The notes: generated by a model from the sequence alone, not told the origin. A DNA stretch of 64,000 bases from Certhia americana (GCA_018697195.1 CM031858.1:105809975-105873974), one strand, 5' to 3'. Positions 28,491 to 42,462 are shown, counted from the stretch's first letter. Numbers and translations are program-made.

Positions 28491-31400
28491 TGTTTCTTCC
28501 ACAGTTAATTTTATCATATTAATGTGGTAAATTTTTAATCTGTCATATAGTGACTTCAGTGCCAAAAATGTGCAAATTCTAAATTTAAATTCTACTTCTG
28601 GGAGAATATAGAGAAGCAACCAAGAACTTTCAAGCAAGTATTCCTCTAAAGAAAAATGTGCTTTTTAAAGTCATTGGACCTTCTTTTTTCACCCTAGGAC
28701 AGGTTTCCACAGGAAGGGCTTTTTGTCTTGTTATAAACTATATGCTGGCATGAGTAATTCTGATTTTTTTTCTCCCTTTTTATTTTTCAGGTGTTCAGGA
28801 GTTTTAAACAACTTTGCAGCAAGTCTTCACAAACTCTTAGCTGCATCCTTTAATCATGACTGCATTTCAAATAGGTTAAAAGGAATCTGAGAAGGTACCG
28901 TACTTGCCTTTCCTCATAGACAATACACTGTATGTTTGTGATCAGCATCTCTGCTTGTATTTCCATTGACTGCCTTTTATGAGCAGTGTGGACTGTAAAT
29001 AACAATTTTATTTTTGCTTCAGGCATGTAAAATGTCCAAGTTCTTAAAAAAACCCATGAAATCCAATTCATATAATCAAAAAGCCTTCAACAGAGAGCTG
29101 ATTTGTGCTTCCATTTTTTTTTTCTTATATATCCACAGAGTTCAACTTCATTATTTAATGACAGTTCTTTTGAAGCTGTAACAATCTTCTTCTCCTGTTT
29201 TACTTACTGGCTCTGCAAATACCTAAGCAACTAGCTAAATATATGTTTTATGCACTTGGAGGGTGAATGTTTGTTTGTTTATTTGTCCTCTCAAAGGGTT
29301 TAAAACAAATGGGAAGAAGAATGCAGATCTTTGTAATGATTGGGATAGATTTGTGCTTCCAACTGAGATTCTCACACGCCTTTTTTTTCCTGACTTCTGA
29401 GAGGGGGGAGGCTTGCCTCAGCACACAATATTGGGCTCACATAGTTTCTTGTTGCATTTAAATAGCCAGCGTACCCAGAAGGCTGAAGATCTATTCCTGC
29501 TTTATGACCTGTTGTAGCCCTGGGGGCAAGGGCAGCCCTGAGCAGAGCAAGGGGGTCACGGCCACAGACCCCGTTCTGGTTCTGAGTGGTGCTTGTGGGC
29601 TCCCAAAACCTGCCTGCAGGAACGTTTTGCTTGGCAACATCTGGAACATGGTATAAATCTGGAAGAGGGGGGAACCTCTAGGATTTTGCTTCACCAGGTG
29701 CTAGGAGGAAGCAACATTAGCCTTTTTGATGGGAGGTGGGGGGGAGGCAGATTCTGTGGCCCTGAAGTTAGGCTAAACAATTGCAGAGGTCAAAGGACAG
29801 CTGAGTGCGGTCAATGAGACACCCTGGGGTGTATTTTGTTACTTGGTAAAAGGAGCAGCATCCTAAAACCCTAAAGGATTCTCTTGAAAATCTGTGTTGT
29901 GAAAAGGTTTTATGAGTCTGATGGCAAAAAGTGCTGATTTAGCTGAGGAATGCTTGCTTTTGTCTAAATGAAAGGCTAATCCTTACCAAATGTTGGCAGC
30001 TATTATAGTGCAGTGAATGCAGGTCTGAAAGGACAGTTAGAGTAGAAGTGTACTTTGGGATCCCAAATGTTTATCATTTTAATGGTTCTGTAACTGAAAA
30101 GATTTCTGAAACTTTCACCCTTTGTCCTGAAATTTAAACCATAAGCAAAATATCTGACAAAGTAATAAGTAACCTTTCACTTATAATTTGAAATCTGTTC
30201 ATAAGGGAGCTGTGCCTGCCTAGTTATTCTATATTCCCTGACAAATTTGCTTTAAATTTTCAGGGTACTGCCTGGCTTAAAGTGTAACTTCCTTTAATCT
30301 GCTAGCACTTATTAATTGGCTGGAAAAAAAAGTGAGTTTTCTTTCTCATCTTGAGTAATTTTTATTGTTCGTGTTTCAATGCTCATGAGAAAAAAATAAA
30401 GAATAGGTTTGGGGTAATTAATTCCTATAATTTGTTTAGCATTATCTTCCTTTAAAAGGACAGCTTATTAACACTTAACATTTGTCATAGAAACAGATAA
30501 GAAATCAATGTCAGAGCCAAGACCTTGTAAATAACCCGAAAGGAAATGTAATAATGGCTGTCTTCACCACAGAGGTGGTGGGGGAAGGACTGGGCATGTG
30601 GCAGAAAAGCTTCAGTGCTTTTTGTTTTCCTTTGGAAGGGGGGGTTGCTGCAAGGCACGACCCGGGGCCTCTGACTCGTTGGCCCTACTGTCTTACACAA
30701 ACACTCATGGTTGTGTTAGGAAGAAAAAGGTACCTGGGAGCCAGTGGTGGTGGCCTTTTTATAGTGACCAGCCTGGGGTTTCATCGTGATGTACAGAAGA
30801 GCTCTGTGAGAAGAGCAAAAAAAGAATAAACTGCAGAATTTTCAAGGCGGGGGGAAGTGAACAAAGAAGTTGACCATTTGGTTTGGTTTATTTTTAAAAG
30901 AAACTTCCTTGCAAAATACATATCTTTGTAGAGTTTAATTTTTAAACTCTTCAGAGGTACTCCATACAGATGCTTAACATTGATTTATGTCAAGGTTAAG
31001 GCACCTTTAAACAAATAAAGTTGGGAATGGATAAACCTACTAAAATACAAATCGCCTATTAAACACAGAAGATGTTTGTATAGCATTCAGGTTGCCACAA
31101 AACTGACACATGTCCTGAAATTCTCCTGATAACCTCTTCTAAACTCATCAGGAAATGATGGCATGTGTTTGAGGGGTACACAAGGGAGCAGCCAGAGAGG
31201 ATAGAGATGGAAGGTCAGGCCTTAGCTTTGACTTTCTAGGCTTCAGCTTCATGCTTTTGCAATAGGGTGATGGCAGACGAAGAAAGGATTAAGTGATTTA
31301 TTCATCAATGAGATTGGTCTGCCTTTTGCTGTAGGAATTCAATGAGAGGTCTGAGACTATTTTTTGCTTTATTCCACAGACAATAACTATCACATCTTAC

Positions 31401-33459
31401 ATATACATCAATCTGGAATTAAGTGCTGTATCTGTATAATTAAGATGCTTAGAAGAGTACATATTTGAGCTGCAATGCTTACTTTTGTCTGTAACTTCAG
31501 AATTTAATTCCTCAGAGTATGTAACATAGTTTTAGATGTGTTATTACATTTTTTTTCTCATCTACTGGAGAAAATTGTTCTGTGTTTATAAGCTGCTTAC
31601 TTATCGGGTGTTTGGGTTTCTTTTATTTTTTTAAAGCAGATTTTAGCCCACAGTGAGGATGCTATGCATAGTATTTACATTCTACTGTGGCAACAGTCAC
31701 AGAAAAATATTTTGAGTACTAATTTCTTGAGTATCAGGATTTAGTGGAAGCTTTATATGCATGCCATCGAGAATGCATAGAACCTGTAAATATTGTGTGT
31801 TGCTGACTCATTAAATTATAATTGCAGCTTTGGGAATCAAGATTGCCTGTGCTAGCATGTTTCTGTTGCATGTAAATTAAGTCCAGCCTGTAAGCACCAT
31901 TAAGATTTTGGGGAGAAAAGTAGAAGAGCATTTAATCATCTAATGCCTCCAACATTTTTGTCAAATATTTTATTATAATTTTTTCTTCATTTCAGACATA
32001 GCCACCTGCCCCCCCCCTCCCCTCCCAGTTTATTGTAGTGGATGATGAGTTGCATTACAGAACAATATAAGCATTAGAAATTGAAAATTATTTCCTTCTC
32101 CTCTCAAGTGTTAATAGTATGTGATTTGAATTTTTGGATTCCTGTTTTGAGTAAAGATAAAGGTGGGTTTTTTTCCTAGATCTAAATGGCATTATATAAA
32201 TGTCATTTGTGGACATTTATTCCACAAATAACTTTTGAGATTCCTAAGTATCTAGAAGATGTAGCTTGAATGTCAAAACTCTTTATTTTTAGCCATGTCC
32301 ATGGTGTTCAAGTGTTGGTCTGTTGATTGCCTGTTTCTTGCAAATTTCATCCTGACTAAAATCCAGGATATTGCAGACAGACCAACAGTTATGTCCATCT
32401 TTGATCTCATGGTTATGGACAGAACTTTGTTTATTTTTACAGAAGAATTTGTGGTTTTCTGAGGAGAGGAGAAAGTAGAGTTGGCTTTGACACATGACAA
32501 ACATGTTGTGGAAAAGGAAAAAGAGGAACTCTACAAAGCACTCTGCAATTGGATGTTCATTTCCACTAAAATAATCTATGAGAAATTTGGACACAGTTTC
32601 CCACCAGCAAGGAAGTTGCAAAAAGCATCTAAATGATATTAAACCGACATTTCTTGTGGATTTAAGCTGATTGTTGTGGTTTTGACCTATAGAGGGTTTT
32701 CTTGTCTGTTCCTAGCATTGTTTTTTGCATAGACATGGCCATGAAAGCAGATAGCTTTGCTGTGTTGGTCTTTTCTTGTCTCTGCATCGTGGGCTAAAAG
32801 TGACTTCAGAAATGTTAGATATGCCTCTCTATCTCTATGCATGGGAGCTTCAGATATGAAGAGTCTTGTTTGTTCCTTTCTAAAACATAATTTGAGTCCA
32901 AAAGAGCAGAAGCATGATCATTTTGACTTATTTGAAAATGGTACATTTTCAAATGACTATTTTGAAAATGGAAGAGCTGCGCAGGTACGTGCTCTGAGGG
33001 AACTTGACAAACATTTTGACACAACACTGCAAAAGAAGAGTGGCTTATTTCCACCTTTGCTCGTTCCTTTTTAGGGATGACTAAGCCTTGTAAAACCAAG
33101 GAGAACTCTTGTCCAGGCTTGCCTGCTTTCAAACTAGGCTCTAGAGAAAAAAAATAGTCCTTTTTCAGAGGGTGTGAGGAACCAATAACTTACCTAACCT
33201 TCTATCCAAGTGCATTAGTGAAGGCTAGTTTAATTACCTAAAGCTGACTTTATTTCTTGACTAAATTTTATTTCTTAATCTACAAATCTGTGTTAGGGAT
33301 TCTTTTAATAATCTATTTGAAGAGGGAGAGGAACAAAACTTGATGGTGCTTTTGGCAGAATTATGCACTTTACAAGTGAAGGACAAGAGGGAAATTCCAT
33401 GTGTGAGTCACTTGGATGCACGGTGTTATCCCTTGTACAGACGTTCTGCCTGCAGAGAC

Positions 33460-33504
33460 TTTTTTTTCTTTCCTTTCCTTTTTCTTTTCTTTCTTTTTTT
33501 TTCC
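33460..33504 (+). repeat. Polypyrimidine T/C tract
   Basis: About 45 consecutive pyrimidines (T runs broken by single or double C) form a homopyrimidine-homopurine tract. Such tracts can act as splice-acceptor-like sequence or form triplex DNA. No AG-bounded exon follows it. Confidence 0.85.
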
Positions 33505-34028
33505 AATTGGTAACCCTGAGATTACTTTCACGTTGCTCATTTGAAAAAATGCCATAGTACATCTCCAGCTCTGCCAGCTTCAGGGGGGAAAAAGTTTGCT
33601 TGTAGCAAAGGAATGGTTGAAGTCAACTAAGTTTTACTCCGGTGCTTTATTTTTAGCCTTTTGTAGCTGTCAGAAACAGCAACAGTCAGAACATGCATCA
33701 GATAAGATGAATACTATGGAAAAAGAAGAGTATTAAGTGGGCATTTGTGAAGAATTGGGTCATCTTTGTTTGGAAAGTTTTAAGAGCCAATGTAATCAGT
33801 ATTACCATTATGCCTATTATTCAGAAAGTTTTGTTTTTATTAGTGTCAGTTCATATGTGTTTCAGGAACTGAGAACTTTCAGAACCATTAATGTCTCTGC
33901 AAAATGAATAGCAATTTGTTTATATTGCTTGGCAATAAAAATATCTTTGCCTCTCTTACTTAGCAGCACTTTCACACGAGAAAACTTTAAAAAGAAAAAG
34001 AGAGAAAAGAACATGAGGAAAAACACTT

Positions 34029-34052
34029 ATTGTAGATATACATATCTACAAT
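34029..34052. repeat. Perfect inverted repeat (11-bp arms, 2-nt centre)
   Basis: The arms ATTGTAGATAT and ATATCTACAAT flank the central dinucleotide AC. The complementarity is perfect over 11 bp. It may be a cruciform-prone palindrome or a relic of a small inverted-repeat element. No gene is next to it. Confidence 0.85.
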
Positions 34053-35181
34053 GATTTTTATTAAGGATTTTCTTTTTAATGCTGTACAATCTGATGTTGA
34101 GATGTGTCAGAATGGATTACATTTTAGCTTCTATTTTCTGTATCTTAATAGTGAATTCTTTGCTTTTTTCCTAAGTAGTGTCATCTTGGTGAGCAGTCTT
34201 TAAAAATATCAAACATAAGTTTCTATACAAATGGTAGCTTCTGCCTACAATAAATAATTAGCATAAACTGAGATGTTTAAAACTTAAAATTTTGCAGGTC
34301 AATGGCCTAAGGATTTACAATAATTTACATACAGGGTTGGCTAAGCCATAATGCACAGTCCTACTCCCTAGTCCTAATGAAGGCAACACTAGGCAGGTGA
34401 ATATGTACTTACAGTACTGAGTTCTGAAAGCAGATCAGGAGAGCTGGTGTAGAGAGAACTTGCAGGGAAAAAATGAAACACAAACAAGTTGAGCAAACTC
34501 AGTGGTTGGAAATTAATTCAATGTCATTGGTTTCATGTGGTGGTCTTTGTTAGTCCAGTTGTGTTGAAGAGTTGGTCACAAAAGGAATTGATAAGGCATT
34601 CGAAGTATGCCTGGCATTGTAGGTGAGGTGCAGTTAGTGATAATTACCAGTATTAAAATTGGTGACAAATACACAATGGTTTATTCAGAAAGACCAATCA
34701 CTGAGCTTCCCTGTTATGGAAACTGTTGTGGAGGTTTTTTTTGTGGTGAAATATTAGACAGTGTTCTGTTGAAATGAACATTAAATCTTCTTTAGAAACA
34801 AAGCTTTAAACTAACTGGTGCATCTGAGAGGATAGTTTACTTCATAGATTTTTGTAAACTACATAAATATATTTTATATCTCTAATGCTTCTGAATAGTT
34901 TGTGTTAATTGGTAATTACTAAATATAGTTGCTAGCTAATAGCTTCTAATAAGATCTGTGTATTAATAGAATATATGTTGTTAGTGAGTGACTGAACACT
35001 TACGTATATGAAAAGTATATAAAAATAACGAAGTTTCCATTAAAATATATTGGCTTTGGGAACAGTTACTGATTTTGAATATATTATTTAAGGAACAAGC
35101 TTGTGCATGTTTTATTATGTTAATTGCTTACATACTACATTAATTTTATCTGCTGTGCTGTTAAGAGTGGTAGCTAAATGA

Positions 35182-35952
35182 ATTCATAGAATCATAGAAC
35201 GGGTTGAGTTGGGAGGGACCTTCAAGACCATCTAGTTCCAACCCCTGCACCTCACCACCCTCACAGTGAAGAATTTCTTCCTAATACTTACTATAAATCT
35301 ATCTTCTTTCATATTAAAGCCATTTCCCCTTATTCTGTCACTCCTTGCCCTTGTCAAAAGTGCCTCCCCAGCTTTCTCCTAGGCATGGGATGTCTATCGG
35401 AGCTTTCTCTTCTCCAGGCTGAGCAGCCTCAGCTCTCACAGACTTTTCTCATGGAAGAGGTGCTCCAGCCCTCTAATCATATTCATGGCCCTCCTCTGGA
35501 CCTGCTCCAGCAGCTTTACATCATTCTTAGTATGATGGAGATCCCAGAGCTGGATGCAGTACTGCAGGTGGGGTTTCAGCAGAGCAGAGCAGCTGGGCAG
35601 GATCACCTTCCTTGGCCTGCTGGCCATGCTGGCCCCAACTCCTCCTCCTCAGGGCTGCTCTCTATCCATTCCCATCCAGCCTGTATTTATGCCTGGGGTT
35701 GTCCCAACCCAGGTGCAGGACCTTAATGAAGTTTTTATAGGACTACCTCTCAGCCTTGTGAGGTCCCTCCACATGGGATCCCTTCCCTCCACTCTAACCC
35801 CATGGTAAAGGATTACCAAATTTTCTGGCACGATTTGTCCTTAGTGAAGCTGTGTTGGCTGTCACCAGTCACCTCCTTATTTTCCATGTGCCTTAGCATA
35901 GTTTCCAGGAGAATCTGCTCCGTGATCTTGCTGGGCACAGAGGTGATTCAAA
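35182..35952 (-). mobile_element. CR1 LINE fragment, 3' end, internally deleted
   Basis: The left edge shows the reverse complement of the bird CR1 3' terminus: ATTCATAGAATCATAGAAC, then a GGGAGGGACCTTCAAGACCATCTAG-type segment. The element therefore points to the - strand with its 3' end at about 35182. Reading the - strand from about 35630 to 35436 gives the C-terminal part of CR1 ORF2, including a HLQYCIQLW block and an EQVQRRAMNMIRGLEHL block near the reverse-transcriptase end. Further right (35640-35750 and 35820-35950) are more 5' ORF2 segments, ending in the GTGCCTTAGCATAG...TCTGCTCCGTGATCTTGC region. The spacing between these blocks is shorter than in a typical CR1, so an internal deletion is likely. 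The copy is 5'-truncated, has stops and is inactive. Confidence 0.93.
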
Positions 35953-36824
35953 CACGTAACTGCCTGACTGTGCGAACACACTAGGTTGTTAGAAGAATAA
36001 ATTATAATTCATGTCTGCAACTAACTGCAAAATCAAAATTACACAGCAAAAATATGCCTTGATCCTATAGCTAGGATTAAGCATCGTTGCTGATTTGGTT
36101 GTATTGCACTGGCATTAATAATGTGGTTAATAGTCCTGTTGATTTAGGACAGAAAACATAAGTGGGGAAAGCTATGTATGAGCATGCATGTTTTAAGGAA
36201 GCAGGCTGAGGCTTTCAAAAGCGCTCCTTGGTGATTTATTTGTGCCATCCCTGCCACGACTGTGTGAGCGTATACTCTTTGTAAAATAATGAAGCCTTTT
36301 AACAATACCTAACAATTTAATAATATCTAGTTTATCAATACCTAATAAACTTCAAAAGCAATGTTTGTAGGTTGATAACCTTTTTTTCTGACCTGAAGGT
36401 TTTTCTATTGAAAGAGAAGTGTATCCCTTCTGTTAAGGATGCATAGTAATGTTCCTTTTCCTATGTATACTCTGAAAGGTCCCTGGAGCATAAAAGGATT
36501 TGCTCCATCTTCTACAAATTTATTTAGAAAACTCTACAAAACTTCCACAGTAACTTATCTGCTCATTTCAAAACATCATTTGAAAGGACTCCAAAAGCTT
36601 TGCAGAATAGGCTAAATCTACATAATTAACTCCTGAAAGCTTTTATATGTTTTCCTTCACCTGTACATTGCATCTGTTTTTCGAGGAAATGGCTTCAAAT
36701 GAAGCTGGGAACATACTTAATCTTAAATCACCTCAGTCCTCACTAGAGAAGTGTTTTGATACACTGACTGCACCAGGTTTCCTCTCACTCTGTTGTAAGA
36801 GTTTAACCTATCTAGAATGCAGCC

Positions 36825-36849
36825 TTTTTTTTTTTTTTTTTTTTTTTTT
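36825..36849 (+). repeat. Poly-T run (25)
   Basis: Twenty-five uninterrupted T. It has no adjacent retrocopy that I can recognise. Confidence 0.95.
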
Positions 36850-38696
36850 CCTGAGTGGGAGCCATAACCTGGAGAAAAAGTAAAGCCTGTGCCATTTTTT
36901 AAAACTTGACTTGAGCTCAGCTTGCAGTGACTTCTGTACCATTGTGCCTCTCAGTGTATTCTGTGTTTGATCATGGTTGTAAACTGCGCTCTGTGTGCAC
37001 AGCTCTGTGGATAACTCTGTAAAAAGAACTAAAGAAACATTTCAAACTTTAGGTAAAAGAGATGAGATGGTATTTCAGTTGCTGTTTCTTGGTGGGTTTT
37101 GCCAGCCAAAGTGTTACATCACTGCAGGTTCATTCTGTGAAGCTGAAAACTCATTCAGTTTTTCTAAAAATGCAATTCAGACCTAATTTCTGCAGCACTT
37201 GGGGGTGTTTTGAAGTCATAAGCTTCATGCATGTAAGTTCAATTTAGTAACGTCATCCTGCATCCAGGTGTTAATTTTACCTTTAGTATGTTTATTGTTT
37301 TGTGAGCTGTTCCTGAGGACTGTAGAAATAGTCTTGATGGGGAAGGGATGGAACAGTAAGGGGCATAGCAGCCTCCACATTAAGAGCACTTGTGATTTGC
37401 TATCTGTTTGATGTTGTGGGGAAACAGCTGCCCTCTTCCAACAGCCTGCATGTGGCTCTGTAGTATATGCATTTTTCTGTCTCTGTACAAGGAATTGTCC
37501 AAATCCCAGATAATCTGATGCAATGCTCCAAGTACAGATACCATTAATTGAGCAATAAGAGAAATAACCTCATCAGGAAAAAATATGTGTTGTTGATCCT
37601 TCCTATTACTCTTACATAGTGGCAACATTAGACTGAAAGATGAGACTCTAAATGGTATTGAATGCAAACAATATTTTCTTTAACATAAAATGAAAAATAA
37701 AGATGAGAGGAAATTGCATTGTTAATAGGGTAAATCCAAACTAAAAATTCATTTTTCTTGAAAGACATTGTGAATGAGTTATTTATCTGTCACTTGCTAC
37801 ATAAGATTGTAAGCTCTTTTACAGTTGAGTTTGAATATCCCTAATGAAGACCAACAGGGTGAGGAGACCTTGAAAACACTGTGAGGGGGAAAAAAAGGGT
37901 CTTACTGTGGTTATGAAGTAAGGCTTCTACTCCACCTTATAAATCTTGTTTGAGTTACACATAAGTCTTCCCCACTGAATGTTGATGCTGTATATAGACT
38001 TTTGACTTTGAAGTCTGCTCTTTTAATGAGTGAATATATTTGTTATTGTCATTATTACCTGACATTTTTTTCAGCTGTTGCATTTTCTGGGTACGTTCTA
38101 GTGATGCTCTAATGGGAAGAAATAATACAGAACATGAGTAAGAATGATGTAAACAACCAAAAACACTAGCTGTACCTGAAACAACCAGTTCAGTTATTCT
38201 GCAGCACAAATAGATGTCTGGTCTCTCTTTGCCTGAGATAACCCTTTGAGATACAGAAACTGTGCTGGGCCTGGCAATGCTTTTGTGGAGGAACTTGCTT
38301 TCTTTTCCTTTGAAGAGAAACTTTTCTGTGGGGTAGGCCAGATCAGAAGCCAGATTATGTGTTTTGGAGAACACAATTACATTATTAGGTTAAACACAAA
38401 GTAAGGACTTGATAGAGCTGACTTAATGGAGGGTGTTTGCATCAGATTCATCATTCGCTATCAGGTAATTGTGAAATTGCTTTAAGCCATAACAACAACA
38501 CTCACCCCCTCCCTCATCCTCCAGTTCGGTTCCTCTCCTTTAAAGTCTCTGGGGTCATGACCCACCTGGAGGCCAAATATGTGGTATCTGGTGTACTGAA
38601 TGATCTGATTATATTTTTACTAGCAGAGCCTTCAACTCAATGTTCAGTTCTGGCTCACAAGAGTTATTGAGTAATGATCCACTTTTCAGAGGTGAC

Positions 38697-38722
38697 TTTT
38701 TTTTTTTTTTTTTTTTTTTTTT
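38697..38722 (+). repeat. Poly-T run (26)
   Basis: Twenty-six uninterrupted T, the longest homopolymer I found in the window. No target-site duplication or gene copy is evident beside it. Confidence 0.95.
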
Positions 38723-40232
38723 AATGTAAAGAGCATAGTCATCTTTTTTCCTATCTAAAAGTGGGTAGTGTTTACTGTACTTACTCACTGCTGGACCTGG
38801 GTTCTGGCTTTTCTCAAACATCCCATGTCATGTTTCTGCCCAGATCTTTTGAAACCTGGGTTACTACATGGAACAAGATTATTTGCTTGAATTGACAAGG
38901 CCTTTTGTAAGTTCAGCTTCTGGGTTTGAAAGAGTGATTAGAATTTCCCTGAGTCCTTCACCACACAGTTAAGTGCAGTGTTAAAATCAATTCTCTTTGA
39001 AGTTTTGCTTTTGTTATTTCCACTTCTGTCTGCTTTGATAGAAACTCATGGTAATTGTAGTTTTGCTTTCCACCATGAATGCCCATATTAATTGCTTTAT
39101 TAAAAGGTAGAGCAATAATCCTACTTTACCTGTGGTCAGGTTAGAGGAGTTTCATAATTGCCTTGTTCACGTCTTTGTAAGGAGACTGAAATGTGAGTGC
39201 TACTTTCCAGCTCTGCTGTAAGGCAGTTCTCACTCTAGAAAATCTCATGGTTAGTCCTCTAGTTCAATGATGGACACTGCAAAGAAGACTTGTAGTGGGT
39301 TTAGGAAATTTGCTTTGAAGAAGCACAGCAGCAATGGAGATGTGCTGGGTGGTGCCTTAGTGTCTTGAATCTTTTCTGAGAAGAATACTGAGAGTGATAG
39401 AACCTGGAGGTGGGGATGATCTGAATTTCAGGAAATTCTCCTGTTATTTCATGTTTTCTTTCAGATTTAATTTTTAAATTATTCAATTCTGATAATGTCT
39501 TCTAATCCCCATAGTAAGTTTTAATAAAATTAAATAAAATTAATTTGTGTACAGTGAGAAAGTTGTTGAGGTAGAGGGGAAGCCTTAGAAGGACTGTTGC
39601 CAAATTGAACCTCCTTCCTTGGTAGGGTGGTGGGGAAGGAAAAGGTATAGCAGCTAAATACACAAACACCTTGCACATACTAAGATTCTGTAGAGATCAA
39701 TCCAAAACAGATCTCAAAAGGTTGCCAAGAGGCAACTAAAGAATTACACTGGTATCCATGCAGTGGTAGAGGTAGAAGGGGAGGTGAGGGCCAGGATAAT
39801 GAATTAGAGTGTGCAGATTGCTCATTGCCAGGAATCTAACCAGCTCTGTGCTGAGCTAGCTGCAATTAGTGTGCATGTAGATATGGAAATAATTATTTAC
39901 CCTCTCATCAAACCGAGGGAAGCCCCTCAGTGCACGCAGACAGGCTCCAGCAGAGTTCCGTGCCATGTTGCTGGGTGTGGAACAATTGACGTGGGGGTGA
40001 GCCCTGATGTGCCAGAGTTGGCAGCATAAAAACAAGTTTGTGAGGTTGGGAGGAGCTCCTGATTCAAGTCCAGCTCTGTTTTCTCTCAGTTGCTGTGTCA
40101 GATCGGCTTAGATGAACTCAACAATGGAATGTCTTTCCCACATCCTCCCGAGCTCACTCATGCATCAGATGGGCAGAATTTTAAGAAAACCTTGTCTTAA
40201 TTTCACTATAGAAAGCAAAAGAGGGGTTGTTG

Positions 40233-40253
40233 TTTTTTTTTTTTTTTTTTTTT
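40233..40253 (+). repeat. Poly-T run (21)
   Basis: Twenty-one uninterrupted T in noncoding sequence upstream of GREB1L. Confidence 0.95.
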
Positions 40254-42462
40254 ACCAAATGACCTCACATATGAATGCTGGATAAACATTATTTAGGTAA
40301 CTTTTTTAATGAGGAGTAATTTAGTTATGTTAAATCATTGGGTTTGGTCATATTCAAATGCAGATATGGCAGATACATGTCTTAATAAGAGAAATATTCT
40401 TTGGTTTTGGTGATGGAGTTTTTTTGTCTCCCTGTAAATTCCATCGATTTATTTTTCCTCCAGGCTCTACTGCCTCCTCAAGCCCCCTCAGCGCACTTGA
40501 GCCCATTTGAAGCACATTGTTTCCTCTGCCTCTGAGGTGTGCTCGCTTGAGGCTGCCTCCCATGTACTTTGTGAGGAGGCAAATTAACCATTTCCTAATT
40601 GCACCAGGCATTTAGGGGTAGAATCAAGAGCAGAAACACTGAGGAGTTACTCCCTTGAGCTAGTACTCCTGGCTTTTGGGGAGGCTGGATCAGGATGACA
40701 CAAGCTGAACCAGGCAGTGGCTCACTGTTGGAAGGTCTTGACACCTCTCCCCTGCAGAAGGAAAAACCCCTGCTCTCCCCTCCTATTGAGCTCCAAATGA
40801 GGCCCAGCTGCCCTAATGGCCTCAGGCAGTGTTAGGAAATCAGCTGCCCCATGCTGTTCTCCAGGGCTCCCGGCTTCCTCAGCTGCAGCCCGGCAGGACC
40901 CGCGGCCACTCGCCCCTGATCCCTCTGCCTGCCCCATCTTGCACAAGCACATCCCTGCCACGTCTTCCTCCTGCTCTGCTTCCACGATGCAAGGACCACA
41001 ACTCACACAAGCTGTGTGCTTCCTCAGCTTTTCTTTACTTGGCATTTCCACCAGCAATCTTGTTTTCTCTTGGCAAGCTAGAAACATCCTCTGGTAACAC
41101 TAACTGGCTGTCTCGGGTAAATCTGTGCCAGTCTCCATTCACAGGCAAGTCTCCTTGTATAGATGCCAGGAAAGCACATCAAATTGCCAGCATTTTTTCT
41201 GGGTGCATGATATGCTTTATTAATAGCTTTCCATCAAAATTAAAGTAGTTGTCATGAATTTTATGCAACAGATAGGCTGTAGAAAACATAGATAATGAAT
41301 GGACTTCAGGCAGATGTGCTGTGGGAATTGCAAATTTCCTGATTCACAAAGGTTGATTCATTTTCATTATGGTGTTTTAACTAAAGTCTTTTCATTTGAA
41401 TATATTCCTGAAATCTTACTTTAAGCACATCATGACTGACATAATTAGCAGAGAAATTAAATTTTATTGTATGAAATTTAATAATAGTCTGTCATGATTT
41501 CACTTTATGGATGTATCATCACTGATTTCAGTAAAATCAGTATTTCAGTCACTTAGCTGATTTCCATCAATTCTTTTTTTCAAAGGTACCTGACAGGCTT
41601 TAGCTTACCTTAATACTGTTTCAGTATAGTTTTTTTCACTAACACACGTTGTAACTAGTATGTGTTTGTACATACTCCCTACCATTTCCAAATGTAATGA
41701 AAACTTATAAGAGGGAAAAAAGAATCTGCTTATCTTAGGTATTTCACTGCTGAAATAGCAGAATGTGTCAGATTAAGAAATATTCTCTTATCTCATGTTG
41801 TCTCTGGCTGGGGTAGAGAAGTGTAGTTTCCACAAAATTAATTAAAAGCCGGTCTAAATCAGAGATGGGGAATTATTTCCCCAAAGCTGCATAAAGTCTC
41901 TGAACAGGGAATTCTCCCAGGTTAGAGGTGAATAATTTGATTTGTTTCACACCTATGTATCCAGTAGTGTAGTAATAATTAGCTCTTAGATATTTGTCTA
42001 CACCAGCAGACCTCAAAGGCTGCTGGAAGTGGCTGTCATGGTTATTGCCCTTTTACAGGTGGCCCTGAGGACCTTGAGCAACACAGTGATAAAACAGGAG
42101 TGGAACTGTAGGTTTTCAAAATGCCAGCTTATCTTCTTGGCCAAGGTCCCTCTTGTTTGTAGGACTAGGTGACATCCAGTGAGGGGAAGTACAAAGATAA
42201 TGTTATAAGGTTTTATACTTTTGTGTCTGTTGATTTAACTGGGGAAAACTTTTCTCTGTTGAAATAAGTTTCTCTGAAAGTTCAGTCTTGTGTTCTGAAT
42301 ATTGGAAAATGTTAGATTGCTGTTTCTTTGGAACAAATGTCATTTGGTTTAATGATCTAGCAAAGTGGAAAAGTTCGTATTTCAGTGAGTCTCCCTTAGC
42401 TCATTTTAAAACCTTCCGTGGCAACCCTGTTACTACATGTTTAAGATTGAGAGTCATAGTGC

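Larger units (their letters stand above)
27850..35180. other. Noncoding region, no recognised gene
   Basis: I recognise no exon or RNA gene. There is a pure A/T tract at 28437-28490, a stem-loop with 9-bp arms at 32205-32229, a polypyrimidine tract at 33460-33504 and a perfect palindrome at 34029-34052. Reading frames at 32.3-32.6 kb (- strand) and 32.8-33.1 kb (+ strand) reach 105-110 codons without a recognisable family. Confidence 0.6.

Noticed and set aside
32273..32621. 110-codon and 75-codon overlapping frames on the - strand
   Set aside because: I considered a retrocopy or transposase fragment but could not identify any motif. The overlapping frames and lack of flanking poly-A or repeats argue for chance.
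37955..38374. 139-codon open frame on the - strand
   Set aside because: No recognisable domain. It overlaps other random frames in noncoding sequence and has no supporting splice or promoter context.
40830..40990. GC-richer patch with several CpGs
   Set aside because: CpG density is lower and more scattered than at 27.7 kb, and there is no convincing splice donor or promoter element.
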